64,000 nucleotides of DNA. Source: Nocardia yamanashiensis NBRC 100130. Lineage in GTDB: Bacteria; Actinomycetota; Actinomycetes; Mycobacteriales; Mycobacteriaceae. Of the stretch, positions 45,138 through 53,365 are shown in pieces. The stretch lies in the NCBI RefSeq assembly GCF_001613325.1, contig NZ_BDCD01000003.1, positions 42,411 to 106,410 on the forward strand. Reading direction: 5' to 3'. How positions within the stretch are numbered: position 1 is the stretch's first letter; each line of letters starts with the position of its first letter. Position numbers and translations under genes: made by a program. The notes under the pieces were generated by a model. It was not told the origin of the DNA. It ran no database searches and saw nothing but the letters and a program-made list of their open reading frames with translations.

Positions 45138-45635
45138 GTGAGCACCCGAATCGCGCGCCTGAGAGCCCTCATCGACCACCCCGGGACCGGCGCCGCGGAA
45201 CGCGCTGCCGCCCAGCGCATGCTCGATCGGGTGCTGAGCAGATCGGATACCGGTCGCAGTGGCGGCGACCGTGCCTACGGCGCTCACTACGGCCGTGTGG
45301 GCCGGCACGCCGATCTGGATGCCGTGGCCGAAATGATCCGCGCCGATATCGCTTTCGCCCGCACTTTCACCGATGACGAGAACGGTGATGCGGTCGAGGA
45401 ATACAGCGTCCTGCGCGCGGCGCCGCCGGAAGTCGTTTTCACGGTGGCTGTTCCGTTCGACGGCACCATCACCGTCACCATGAGCGAGCTGCCGCCGGGC
45501 TGGGACCCGGAATCGATCCGGGCGGTCGCCACCGAACTGGCGGAGATCATGAACGCCTACAACCACACTGGCGCGGACACCGGACCGCGTTTCTTCGCCC
45601 GCGTGCTCATCGGCACCACGACGGTGCGGTGGTGA
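45138..45635 (+). CDS. Hypothetical protein with DUF2786-like N-terminus
   Basis: 165 aa from GTG 45138, with CATACT (45126-45131) placed as a -10 for a leaderless mRNA. The N-terminal RIARLRALIDHPGTGAAERAAAQRMLDRVL resembles the DUF2786 helix pair (IRALL...HPGTPAEA...A...L). The remainder, VAEMIRADIAFARTFTDDENGDAV and a Pro/Glu-rich C-terminal region, is not recognised. Convergent with devR, 4 bp between stops. Confidence 0.6.
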   Translation: MSTRIARLRALIDHPGTGAAERAAAQRMLDRVLSRSDTGRSGGDRAYGAHYGRVGRHADLDAVAEMIRADIAFARTFTDDENGDAVEEYSVLRAAPPEVVFTVAVPFDGTITVTMSELPPGWDPESIRAVATELAEIMNAYNHTGADTGPRFFARVLIGTTTVRW

Positions 45636-45639
45636 GTGC

Positions 45640-46293
45640 TCAGCCGCGCGGGGAAGACGGTGTGCCCGAACGCAATCGGGACGCCAATACCGCGGCCTGG
45701 GTGCGGCGTTCCATGCCGAGCTTGGCGAGCAATCGGGAAACGTAGTTCTTGACGGTCTTCTCCGCCAGGAACATGCGCTCGGCGATCTGCCGGTTGGTCA
45801 GGCCCTCGCCGAGCAGGTCCAGGAGTTTGCGTTCCTGATCGGTGAGCATGGCCAGGGGACCGTCGGGTTCGGTGCTGCGGCGCAGGCGTTCCATCAGCGC
45901 GGCGGCGGCGCGATTGTCCAGCAGGGATCGCCCGGCGCCGATCTCCTTGATGGCCTTGGCCAGTTCCATGCCCTTGATGTCCTTGACCACGTACCCGCTC
46001 GCCCCGGCCAGGATGGCGTCCATCATGGCCTGCTCGTCGGTGAAGGAGGTCAGGATCAGGCAGCGTAGGTCGTCGAGCCGGGACAGCAGTTCCCGGCACA
46101 GTTCGATCCCGTTGCCGTCGGGCAGGCGCACGTCCAGCACCGCCACGTCGGGGCGCAGCGCCGGAATCCGGGCCAGGGCCTGCGCCACATCACCGGCCTC
46201 GCCGACCACGGTGAGTTCCGGGTCGCCCTCCAGCAGATCGATCAGGCCGCGACGGACGATCTCGTGATCATCGACGAGGAACACCTTGATCAT
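45640..46293 (-). CDS. devR: NarL/LuxR response regulator of the DevR/DosR type (dormancy/hypoxia regulator)
   Basis: 217 aa, nearly the length of mycobacterial DosR and sharing its distinctive strings: [20 protein letters not shown], phosphoacceptor D54 ([20 protein letters not shown]), [15 protein letters not shown] with T82, [17 protein letters not shown] with K104, and the Lux[56 protein letters not shown]. DosR activates the hypoxia/NO dormancy regulon when phosphorylated by heme kinases DosS/DosT. No histidine kinase gene lies in this window, so the partner is elsewhere. A DosR-box match lies 69 bp upstream. Confidence 0.92.
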   Translation of the reverse strand: MIKVFLVDDHEIVRRGLIDLLEGDPELTVVGEAGDVAQALARIPALRPDVAVLDVRLPDGNGIELCRELLSRLDDLRCLILTSFTDEQAMMDAILAGASGYVVKDIKGMELAKAIKEIGAGRSLLDNRAAAALMERLRRSTEPDGPLAMLTDQERKLLDLLGEGLTNRQIAERMFLAEKTVKNYVSRLLAKLGMERRTQAAVLASRLRSGTPSSPRG

Positions 46294-46361
46294 TTGCCGC
46301 CGTCCGATCTGCCGTCCCGAACTGATCCCACCAACATAGCCCGCGCCGCCCGGCCCGGGGA

Positions 46362-46375
46362 TGGACCAAAGTCCC
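46362..46375 (-). promoter_or_regulatory. DosR/DevR box upstream of devR
   Basis: On the minus strand, GGGACTTTGGTCCA matches the DosR consensus GGGACTTTNGTCCC at all defined bases but the last. It lies between the stop of the amidohydrolase gene and the devR start, so it can only serve devR. Autoregulation is known for mycobacterial DosR. Confidence 0.75.
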
Positions 46376-46406
46376 TAATCAGACGACACCGGGGAGGTTC
46401 TGCGGG

Positions 46407-47279
46407 TTATCCGAGGCCGAATACGCGCGCGGCATTGTCGTGGCAGACCCGCCGCAGCCAGTCGTCGCCCAGGTTCAAGCGCTCGAGCGCGTGCAGGGCG
46501 TGACCGTAGGGGTAGGGGATGTTCGGGAAGTCGCTGCCGAACAGGATGCGGTCGCCGAAATCGCGCAGGCGCGGGTACTCCGATGCCGGGAAGGGGTCGG
46601 CCGCTTCGAAGAAGTCGGTGAAGTTCATGGTGGTATCGAGCAGGACCGCGTCGTGCTCGGCCGCGATATCGAGGAAGTCGGTGTACTCGGGCGCGCCCAG
46701 GTGGGCGATGATCAGCTGCAGGCGTGGAAAGCGCCGCAGCAGCGCGCGAATCGGCCCGGGACCGGTGAATTTCCCCGGGGTGGGCCCGGATCCGCAATGG
46801 ATGACGACCGGTATGCCCGCGTCCTGGATCAGACCCCAGACCTCATCGAGCAGCCGATCGCCGGGATCGAACTGCCCGACCTGCACGTGCACCTTGAACA
46901 CCCGCGTCCCGCCGTCCAGCGCCGCGCGCACGTACTCGCCCGCGCCCGGCTCGGGATAGAACGTCGCGGTGTGCAGGCAATCGGGGGTGCGGGCCGCGAA
47001 ATCCGCCGTCCAGCCGTTGAGCCAGGCCGCCATATCCGGTTTGTGCGGATAGACCATCGAGGTGAAGGCGCGAACCCCGAACCCGCGCAACGTCTTCAGC
47101 CGCACCTGCTCCTCGTCGCGATACTCGATCGGCCACGCGCGCCCGATCAGCGGCCCCGCCGAATCGAAGTAGTCCCACACCTTGCGCATGACCGGGTCGG
47201 GCATGAAATGCGTATGGATATCGATGATTCCGGGCAGGCCGAGGCGCGTGCGCAGCCCGGCCACGTAGTCGTCGTTCAC
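46407..47279 (-). CDS. Amidohydrolase-family metal-dependent hydrolase (amidohydrolase_2)
   Basis: 290 aa from GTG 47279, overlapping the nucleoside-hydrolase stop by 4 bp. Amidohydrolase_2 motifs: GIIDIHTHFMPDP (HxH metal site), VVIHCGSGPTPGK, LIIAHLGAPEYTDF (His) and ILFGSDFPNIPYPYG (Asp). Related to ACMSD-type decarboxylases and lactonases of aromatic catabolism. Coupled to a nucleoside hydrolase, so a base- or sugar-derived substrate is possible; actual reaction unknown. Confidence 0.87.
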   Translation of the reverse strand: MNDDYVAGLRTRLGLPGIIDIHTHFMPDPVMRKVWDYFDSAGPLIGRAWPIEYRDEEQVRLKTLRGFGVRAFTSMVYPHKPDMAAWLNGWTADFAARTPDCLHTATFYPEPGAGEYVRAALDGGTRVFKVHVQVGQFDPGDRLLDEVWGLIQDAGIPVVIHCGSGPTPGKFTGPGPIRALLRRFPRLQLIIAHLGAPEYTDFLDIAAEHDAVLLDTTMNFTDFFEAADPFPASEYPRLRDFGDRILFGSDFPNIPYPYGHALHALERLNLGDDWLRRVCHDNAARVFGLG

Positions 47280-48322
47280 GCCTGCTCCTCCGGCGGGTAC
47301 ACCGCGCGCGCGAAATCGCCCACCCGGCTGATCAACCGGTCGAAGAACTCCTCCGGATCGGTTCCGATCACGATGTCCGCGTTGGGTTCCCGCTCCCACA
47401 TGCCCGCCCAGTCCGCGACCGTGGTGGCCCGGGTGATGGTCCCCGCCAGCTCCACGTCCACGGTCGCCGGTCTGGTGCGCGCCAAGGCCGTATCCAAGGC
47501 GACCGCCGCCGCGAAAGGATCGTGCATATGCGCCAGATAGCCCTGGTCGTAGAGCTGATGGAAGTCGAAGTAGAACCGCACCGCATCGGTGAAATACCGG
47601 ATGATCGGATTGCTCGCCGCCGAACGCACTTCCGGCCCATCGCTTTCCGACACCAGCTCCACCGGCGTGCTCCCGGCCCGCTCGGCCAGCAGCGCCACAT
47701 GCTTGGGCCGCATCTCGATGGTTTCGGTGATGTCGAGCGCGCACACCAGCGGCCGCCGATCCGCGGGCGCCGCGCTGAACGCGTCGAACACCTCCTTGGC
47801 GGCCTCCGGATCCACGTGCACGTTCCACTCGTTGGTGGGGGTGGTGTTGCCGGGATGGTTGAAGGCCCCGCCCATGATCACCAGCCGGCGCAGCAGCCGG
47901 GGCAGTTCGGGTTCGATCCGCAGCGCCAGCGCCAGATTGGTGAGCGGCCCGGTGCACAGCCCGATGATCTCCCCGGGATGGGCCCGCACCAGCTCCACCC
48001 ACATTTGCGCGGCCGAGCGCGAGGACAGTTCCCGTTGCGAGGGCGGCAGTTCCGCGTACCCCACGCCCTGCGGCCCGTGCGTGTCCTCGGTGGTTCGCAG
48101 CGGAATGGCCAGGGGTTCGGCCGCTCCGAGCGCCACTTCGATCGCCCCGGCCCGGCACACGTCCAGCCAGGCCAGATTGTTCGCGGCCACCCGGTCGGCG
48201 GCCACATTGCCCGCGGTGGCGGCGATTCCGACGATCTCGGCCTCGGGGGAGGCGAGCAGATAGAGCAGGGCCAGCGAGTCGTCGATGCCGGTGTCGACGT
48301 CCATGATCATCTTCTGCCGCAC
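47276..48322 (-). CDS. Nucleoside hydrolase (inosine-uridine preferring family)
   Basis: 348 aa. N-terminal Ca-binding cluster IMDVDTGIDDSLALLYLL (DxDxxxDD), ATAGNVAADRVAANNLAWL, LCTGPLTNLALALRIEP, IMGGAFNHPGNTTPTNEWNVHVDPEAA and the late HDPFAAAVALD with catalytic His/Asp. Hydrolyses ribonucleosides to base and ribose. Its stop overlaps the start of the amidohydrolase gene. First gene of this two-gene unit; upstream gene on the same strand ends 27 bp away. Confidence 0.92.
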   Translation of the reverse strand: MRQKMIMDVDTGIDDSLALLYLLASPEAEIVGIAATAGNVAADRVAANNLAWLDVCRAGAIEVALGAAEPLAIPLRTTEDTHGPQGVGYAELPPSQRELSSRSAAQMWVELVRAHPGEIIGLCTGPLTNLALALRIEPELPRLLRRLVIMGGAFNHPGNTTPTNEWNVHVDPEAAKEVFDAFSAAPADRRPLVCALDITETIEMRPKHVALLAERAGSTPVELVSESDGPEVRSAASNPIIRYFTDAVRFYFDFHQLYDQGYLAHMHDPFAAAVALDTALARTRPATVDVELAGTITRATTVADWAGMWEREPNADIVIGTDPEEFFDRLISRVGDFARAVYPPEEQA

Positions 48323-48349
48323 GTGTCGAGCCTAGCCGCCGCCGGGAAC

Positions 48350-49561
48350 TCAGTAGGTGGGCAGCTCGTAGTCCTCGGTCTGGTCGAGCATCTTCATCAT
48401 GACCGGGCGCATGATCCGGGTGGTCATGAGCTTGCCCATGGTCGTCGCGGCCTTGAGCCCCAGTTCGGAATTGGGCAGCATCATCTTGATGCCACCGCCC
48501 GGCAGCTCCTTGGCCTTGGCCAGGAACGGGGTCACGACCTGTTCGTAGCGGGTCAGCGCGGCCGCGAGATCGGCCGGGCGGGCAGCGATCTCACCGGCGA
48601 GCACATAGGCGCCGACCAGCGCCATGGCGGTGCCCATGCCGGTCATGGGGGAGCCGCAGAACCCGGCATCGCCCAGCAGCACCACGCGCCCGGCCGAGAG
48701 GGTCGGCATATCGATGCGCACCAGCTCGTCGAAGTAGAAGTCGGGCGTGGTGAGCATGCCGTCGAGGATCTCCGGCGCGATCCAGCCCGCGGTGGCCAGC
48801 ATGTCCCGGATGAGCTGCCGTTGCGCGGCCACGTCCCGGCGCAGCGCCGGATCCTGTTCGGTCCGCAGCGTGATGATGGCCTTGGAGGTGGCCGGATCGG
48901 CATCGGCGCGCACCCCGACCGAGGCCTTCGGCACCGGGTGGATGGTCATCCAGCGCGGGTCGGTCCCGGCCGGGGTCGGGATGGTGTAGAAGGACATGTA
49001 TCCGCCCAGGTAGGTGGCGAACTGCTCCTCCGGCCCGAAAGCCAGTCTGCGCGTACCGGAGTGGACGCCGTCCGCGGCGATCACCAGATCGAAGCGCTCG
49101 CGCGTGCCGGAGGCGAAGGTGACATCCACGCCGGTCGCGTCCTGGGCGAGGTCTTCGATCCACTCGCCGTAGCGGTAGTCGAGTTCACCGCCCGCCGCGG
49201 CGACCGCGGTCAGCAGCACCTGGTTCAGGTCCCCGCGCGAGATCTCGATATCGGAGACCGGGCCCTTGCCGCCGAACATGTCGGCGCCCATCCGGTAGAT
49301 CTCCTTGCCCGCGCGGTCGACCAGGATCATGGCCTCCTCATCGAGCTGGTACTTGCGAATGCCGTCCATCAGGCCCATCTGCTCGGCCACCCGGCGGCTG
49401 GGTCCGCGCAGATCCACCGCCTGCCCGCCCGGCCGGGGCGCGTCGGCGCGCTCGACCACGGTGGTCGCGATACCGGCCCGCAGCAGTTGCAGCGCAACGG
49501 AATTCCCGGCGATGCCGCCGCCGGCGACGAGGATGCGGAGGTTGGTGGCGGTGGTGCTCAT
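48350..49561 (-). CDS. FAD-dependent aromatic hydroxylase-like monooxygenase
   Basis: 403 aa, p-hydroxybenzoate-hydroxylase fold: Rossmann ILVAGGGIAGNSVALQLLRAGI at the N-terminus, DLVIAADGVHSGTRRLAFG (DG motif) and RVVLLGDAGFCGSPMTGMGTAMALVGAYVLAGEI (GD motif). Similar proteins include TetX-type and rifampicin monooxygenases, so an antibiotic-modifying or secondary-metabolite role is possible. Divergent from a TetR gene with two operator-like repeats between them, which suggests repression until a ligand appears. Confidence 0.9.
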   Translation of the reverse strand: MSTTATNLRILVAGGGIAGNSVALQLLRAGIATTVVERADAPRPGGQAVDLRGPSRRVAEQMGLMDGIRKYQLDEEAMILVDRAGKEIYRMGADMFGGKGPVSDIEISRGDLNQVLLTAVAAAGGELDYRYGEWIEDLAQDATGVDVTFASGTRERFDLVIAADGVHSGTRRLAFGPEEQFATYLGGYMSFYTIPTPAGTDPRWMTIHPVPKASVGVRADADPATSKAIITLRTEQDPALRRDVAAQRQLIRDMLATAGWIAPEILDGMLTTPDFYFDELVRIDMPTLSAGRVVLLGDAGFCGSPMTGMGTAMALVGAYVLAGEIAARPADLAAALTRYEQVVTPFLAKAKELPGGGIKMMLPNSELGLKAATTMGKLMTTRIMRPVMMKMLDQTEDYELPTY

Positions 49562-49591
49562 TGCTGACTCCCGGTGTAGTGGAGAACGTCT

Positions 49592-49649
49592 GTCTAAGAC
49601 ATATGTCTAACAGACTCTCGCACGGCTGTCTAGAACAAATGTCTAAGAC
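49592..49649. promoter_or_regulatory. Two operator-like repeats in the monooxygenase/TetR divergent promoter
   Basis: The nonamer GTCTAAGAC occurs at 49592-49600 and again at 49641-49649. The first copy is part of a palindrome with perfect core AGACAT-ATGTCT (49597-49608); the second is preceded by TGTCTAGAACA. Both lie in the 105-bp gap between divergent starts, the classic TetR arrangement. Confidence 0.65.
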
Positions 49650-49666
49650 GCTGGTAGGGTGGGGTT

Positions 49667-50239
49667 ATGGGAAACCGAGAAGACCTCTTGATGGGAGCGC
49701 GCCGGGCGATTCTGGACCGCGGACTGGCCAAGGTCACCGCGCGTGATATCGCCAAGGAAGCCGGCGTCAGCCTCGCCGCCATCGGCTATCACTTCGGCTC
49801 CAAGGACAAGCTCGTCATGGAAGCCCTCACCGAAGGCGTCGGCACCGAGATCGGCGACGAGATCGATGCCGCCATCGCCGACGCGGGGGAGGGCCGGAGC
49901 CTCTGGGACGCGCTCGGCGCCACCTGGAACGGGCTCATCGACGTCATCGAGCGCAATCGCGAGGAACTGCAACTGAGCTTCGAGAACAGCGTGCAGATCT
50001 CCCGCAATCCCGAAGCCCAGCAGTACGTGGCCGATGCCACCGCCGGGGCGCTCTCCGACATCGCCCGGCAATTGCGCGCCGTGCACCCCGAGCTGTCCGC
50101 GAGCCAGTCGCAGGCGCTGGCGAAGCTGCTGTTCACGCTCTTCAGCGGTGCGACCATGCAGCGGCTGGGCGCACCGGCCGCGGATCATCTCGACGGGGAC
50201 GATCTGGTCACCGCCCTGGAGGCATTCCGCGGCCGGTGA
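49667..50239 (+). CDS. TetR-family repressor
   Basis: 190 aa from ATG 49667. HTH: KVTARDIAKEAGVSLAAIGYHFGSKDKLVMEAL. C-terminal ligand domain with LREL-type helices (NREELQLSFENSVQISRNPEAQQYVADAT), unclassified. Divergent from the FAD monooxygenase and probably controlling it through the repeats at 49592-49649. Confidence 0.92.
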   Translation: MGNREDLLMGARRAILDRGLAKVTARDIAKEAGVSLAAIGYHFGSKDKLVMEALTEGVGTEIGDEIDAAIADAGEGRSLWDALGATWNGLIDVIERNREELQLSFENSVQISRNPEAQQYVADATAGALSDIARQLRAVHPELSASQSQALAKLLFTLFSGATMQRLGAPAADHLDGDDLVTALEAFRGR

Positions 50240-50240
50240 G

Positions 50241-51806
50241 TTACCCGGGCGGAATGTGCCGCAGCCGCGCCATGGCGATGAACGCCAGCAGCAGCGCCGC
50301 CCCCGCCGCGATGGCCGAGGTCAGATGCATGCCGCTGAGGAAGGCCTGTTTGGCCGCCTCGGCCACGGCGGAGCCCAGTTTGCCGGGCAGGGTATTGGCG
50401 ACTTCCATTGCCGCGCCCAGGGTGTCGCGCGCGGCATGGGCGTCCGGATCGCGCAGCCCGTAGGGCAGGGTCTCGCCGAGATTGCTGCGGTAGATGGCGA
50501 TGCTGATGCTGCCGAGGATCGAGATCCCCAGCGCGCCACCGAATTCCGCACCCGTTTCGGACAGCCCCGAGGCTGCGCCGGCCTGTTCCGGCGGCGCGGT
50601 GCCCACGATCAGCTCGGTGGTGATGCCGAAAACCGGTGCGAGACCGAAGGACACCAGCAGCGACGCCGCGATGACCAGGCCCACCCCGCCGCTCACGCTG
50701 ATCCTGGTGAGCAGCAGCAGCCCCACCGAGGCCATCGCCATGCCCCCGCCGATCATGTACGCGGGCCGCACGATCTTGCCGATGCGCGGGCCCAGCTGGG
50801 AGCCGATCATGAACCCCAGACCCGCCGGGATGGTGCAGATTCCGGCGCGCAACGGCGACATGCCCAGCACCAGCTGGAAATACTGGCCGACGAACAGGAA
50901 ATAGCCGAACGCAACGAAGATCGCGACCATATTGATGGTCAGCGCGGTGCGGAAGCTGGCCAGCCGGAACAGCCGCAGATCCAGCATGGGTTCGGTCGCG
51001 GTGAGCTGGCGGCGCACGAAGACGAAACCGATGAGCAGCCCGGCGGTCAGCGCGGACACCGCGGGCGCGCCCGGTCCGTCCTGCGCGGCCTTCTTCATAC
51101 CGAACACCACCAGCAGGACGGCGCTGGTGCACAGCAGCGCGCTGACCAGATCCAGTTGCCCGGCCTGCGGATCGCGGAACTCGGGCAGCACCCGCGGGGC
51201 AAGCACGATGAGCAGCAACATGACCGGCACGGCGAGCAGGAAAACCGCTCCCCACCAGAAGTGTTCGAGCATGAACCCGCCCGCGAGCGGGCCGATCGAG
51301 CCGCCGACCGAATAGGACCCGACCCAGACGCCGACGGCCACCGAGCGCTGTTCGGCATCGCGGAACATGGTGAAGATCAGGGAGAGGGTGGAGGGGGCGA
51401 GCGTGGCGCCGGCGATGCCGAGCAGGGCGCGGCAGCCGATGAGCACGGGGGCGGAGGGGGCGAACGCGGCGATCACCGACACGATGGCGAAGGCGGCCGC
51501 GCCCACCATGAGTAGTCGTCTTCGCCCGATGCGGTCGCCGATGGTGCCCATGGTGAGCAGCAATCCGGCGACCAGGAATCCGTAAACGTCGATGATCCAG
51601 AGCAATTGGGAACTGGTGGGGCGGAGTTCGGCGCTGATCTGTGGGACGGCCAGGTGCAGGACGGTGAGATCCATCGAATACACCAGGCATGCCAGTGCGA
51701 GCACCGCCAATCCGGTCCACTCCCGGCGACCCACTGTGACCGTGCCGGTATCCGCCGCGGTTAGCAGGGGAGCAGGTGTGTCCACGATGACGACCTCCAT
51801 ACGCAT
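50241..51806 (-). CDS. MFS drug efflux transporter, DHA2 (EmrB/QacA) family
   Basis: 521 aa, about 14 transmembrane helices. TM1 motif D1: LVYSMDLTVLHLAVPQISAEL; motif A GDRIGRRRLL; motif C in TM5 PSTLSLIFTMFRD region with GVWVGSYSVGGSIGPLAGGFMLEHFWWGAVF. Proton-driven multidrug exporter. The start ATG 51806 lies inside a stretch with a second ATG three codons later. Convergent with the TetR gene (1 bp between stops), which may also influence it. Upstream 51807-51966 has no gene; TCGGTATTAACGATGTCGGT there may be regulatory. Confidence 0.92.
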   Translation of the reverse strand: MRMEVVIVDTPAPLLTAADTGTVTVGRREWTGLAVLALACLVYSMDLTVLHLAVPQISAELRPTSSQLLWIIDVYGFLVAGLLLTMGTIGDRIGRRRLLMVGAAAFAIVSVIAAFAPSAPVLIGCRALLGIAGATLAPSTLSLIFTMFRDAEQRSVAVGVWVGSYSVGGSIGPLAGGFMLEHFWWGAVFLLAVPVMLLLIVLAPRVLPEFRDPQAGQLDLVSALLCTSAVLLVVFGMKKAAQDGPGAPAVSALTAGLLIGFVFVRRQLTATEPMLDLRLFRLASFRTALTINMVAIFVAFGYFLFVGQYFQLVLGMSPLRAGICTIPAGLGFMIGSQLGPRIGKIVRPAYMIGGGMAMASVGLLLLTRISVSGGVGLVIAASLLVSFGLAPVFGITTELIVGTAPPEQAGAASGLSETGAEFGGALGISILGSISIAIYRSNLGETLPYGLRDPDAHAARDTLGAAMEVANTLPGKLGSAVAEAAKQAFLSGMHLTSAIAAGAALLLAFIAMARLRHIPPG

Positions 51807-51966
51807 GCCGGCAAGTGTGTCGGTATTAACGATGTCGGTTTCAGCATCTCATCTATTAACGGCACAAAAGCCCACTGTACGAGGGGAATTCAGATTTATC
51901 CGAGGTGTTCTTGCGGGTGTGCGTGCAGGTGATCGTGAAGCTTCGCGCACATTTGGTACCGACCGG

Positions 51967-53331
51967 TCAGGCTGTCCAAGCTGCCGGATTCGCACCGTAT
52001 TTCGGCGCCGGAAACGGATAATCCGGATAGGCTGGCAAAGCCGGGCCCGCGGTGGTGATCCCGTCGTGAGTTACCGCGTAGCGAGCGTCCGGCAGGGCCG
52101 CCGGCGGATGCTCCGGAGTCCGGCCCGGCGCGGCGAGCAGCCAGGAGGCGGTGCGCGCCAAAGCGACTCGCACCTCCCGCCCGATGCCGTCGCGTCCACG
52201 AGCCACGAGCGCGTCGAGAACCCCGGCCGCCAGCAAATACCCACTGGCGTGATCGAGGGCCTGCGCCGGCAGCGCGCCGACCGAGGCCCCGCCCCGCGAA
52301 TCACCCTGCGCGCCTTCGATGCGCGAGATCCCCGACGCGGCCTGCACGATGCTGTCGAACCCGCGCCGATCACCCCACGGACCGTGTTCGCCCCAGGCGC
52401 ATACACGTCCGTATACAATTCCGGGATCAATTTGCCCGGCGTCTACTCCGGCTCGTAACAAAGCGCCCGGTCGGTAACCTGAGATGAGCACATCCGCATT
52501 CTCGAGCAGATCTCGAAATAACGGCCATTCGGTCCGAATATCAAGTAAGGTCGTCCTTTTCCCCTGGCAAGTATCCCGATATTGCCATTCGATCTCCGGC
52601 AGCCCCGGCGGATCGATTCGCACCACCTCCGCACCCAGCAGCGCCAGCGCCCGCGTCGCCACCGGCCCCGCGATCACCCGCGTCATATCCACCACCCGCA
52701 CCCCGCGCAGGGGTTGCAATGAGGTTGGGGCGACAGCGGTTTCGGACGTGGACCCTTGACCCCGGTCGTCGCGCGGCTCGATCGCCACCAGCGGTCCGGC
52801 CGCTGCCGCGCGGCCCTGCGGGCTCGTCGCCCATTCGTGTTCGGTGCGAACCCGGACCGCGATCGCGCCGTGTTCGTGGGCGCAGTCTTCGATATCGGAC
52901 GCGGACAGGGCCGCAACGTGTTTCGTGAAGTCCTCGCGCGAGATGCCGGCAGGCAGGCCCAGCGCGGCGAGGAGGCGGGTGCGGTGGTGCGGGTAGTTGG
53001 CGTGGGTGCGGATCCAGCCGTCGGCGGCGGTGAAGAAACCGGACAGGGGAGCGAAGACGTCGGGTGCGGCGCCGTGCGCGCGGAAGAGGCGTTCGCTCGC
53101 GAAGGCCGCGGCGATGCGGGCGGGGTCGGGCACGGCGTCGAGGGGGTCGAGTCCGGCCGCCACCCGAAACCGGTCGGTCGCCCTGCTGTATGCGGTCACC
53201 GACCCGCCGGCGAGGGCCCACACCGGTAGCGTCGCAGCCAGATTCGCGCCCGGATCGACAGCGGGCATACTCGAACCGTTGACCCCGATCCCGGACTCGT
53301 AGGCGTGGACCAGATCCGTGTATTCAGCCAC
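51967..53331 (-). CDS. CaiB/BaiF family III CoA-transferase
   Basis: 454 aa from GTG 53331; the frame is open further but overlaps the divergent gene. Two similar-looking parts: an N-terminal half with PVWALAGGSVTAYSRATDRFR, and a C-terminal CaiB half beginning LRGVRVVDMTRVIAGPVATRALALLGAEVVRIDPP, KRTTLLDIRTE, ADVLISGYRPGALLRAGV, and GFDSIVQAASGIS. A conserved Asp lies in ALDHASGYLL. Family III enzymes move CoA between acyl groups or act as racemases. Divergent from a type II thioesterase with 34 bp between starts; both could act on the same acyl thioester. Confidence 0.87.
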   Translation of the reverse strand: MAEYTDLVHAYESGIGVNGSSMPAVDPGANLAATLPVWALAGGSVTAYSRATDRFRVAAGLDPLDAVPDPARIAAAFASERLFRAHGAAPDVFAPLSGFFTAADGWIRTHANYPHHRTRLLAALGLPAGISREDFTKHVAALSASDIEDCAHEHGAIAVRVRTEHEWATSPQGRAAAAGPLVAIEPRDDRGQGSTSETAVAPTSLQPLRGVRVVDMTRVIAGPVATRALALLGAEVVRIDPPGLPEIEWQYRDTCQGKRTTLLDIRTEWPLFRDLLENADVLISGYRPGALLRAGVDAGQIDPGIVYGRVCAWGEHGPWGDRRGFDSIVQAASGISRIEGAQGDSRGGASVGALPAQALDHASGYLLAAGVLDALVARGRDGIGREVRVALARTASWLLAAPGRTPEHPPAALPDARYAVTHDGITTAGPALPAYPDYPFPAPKYGANPAAWTA

Positions 53332-53365
53332 GAGCCCGACATTAGTGCTCAGAGGAGGCTTATCC

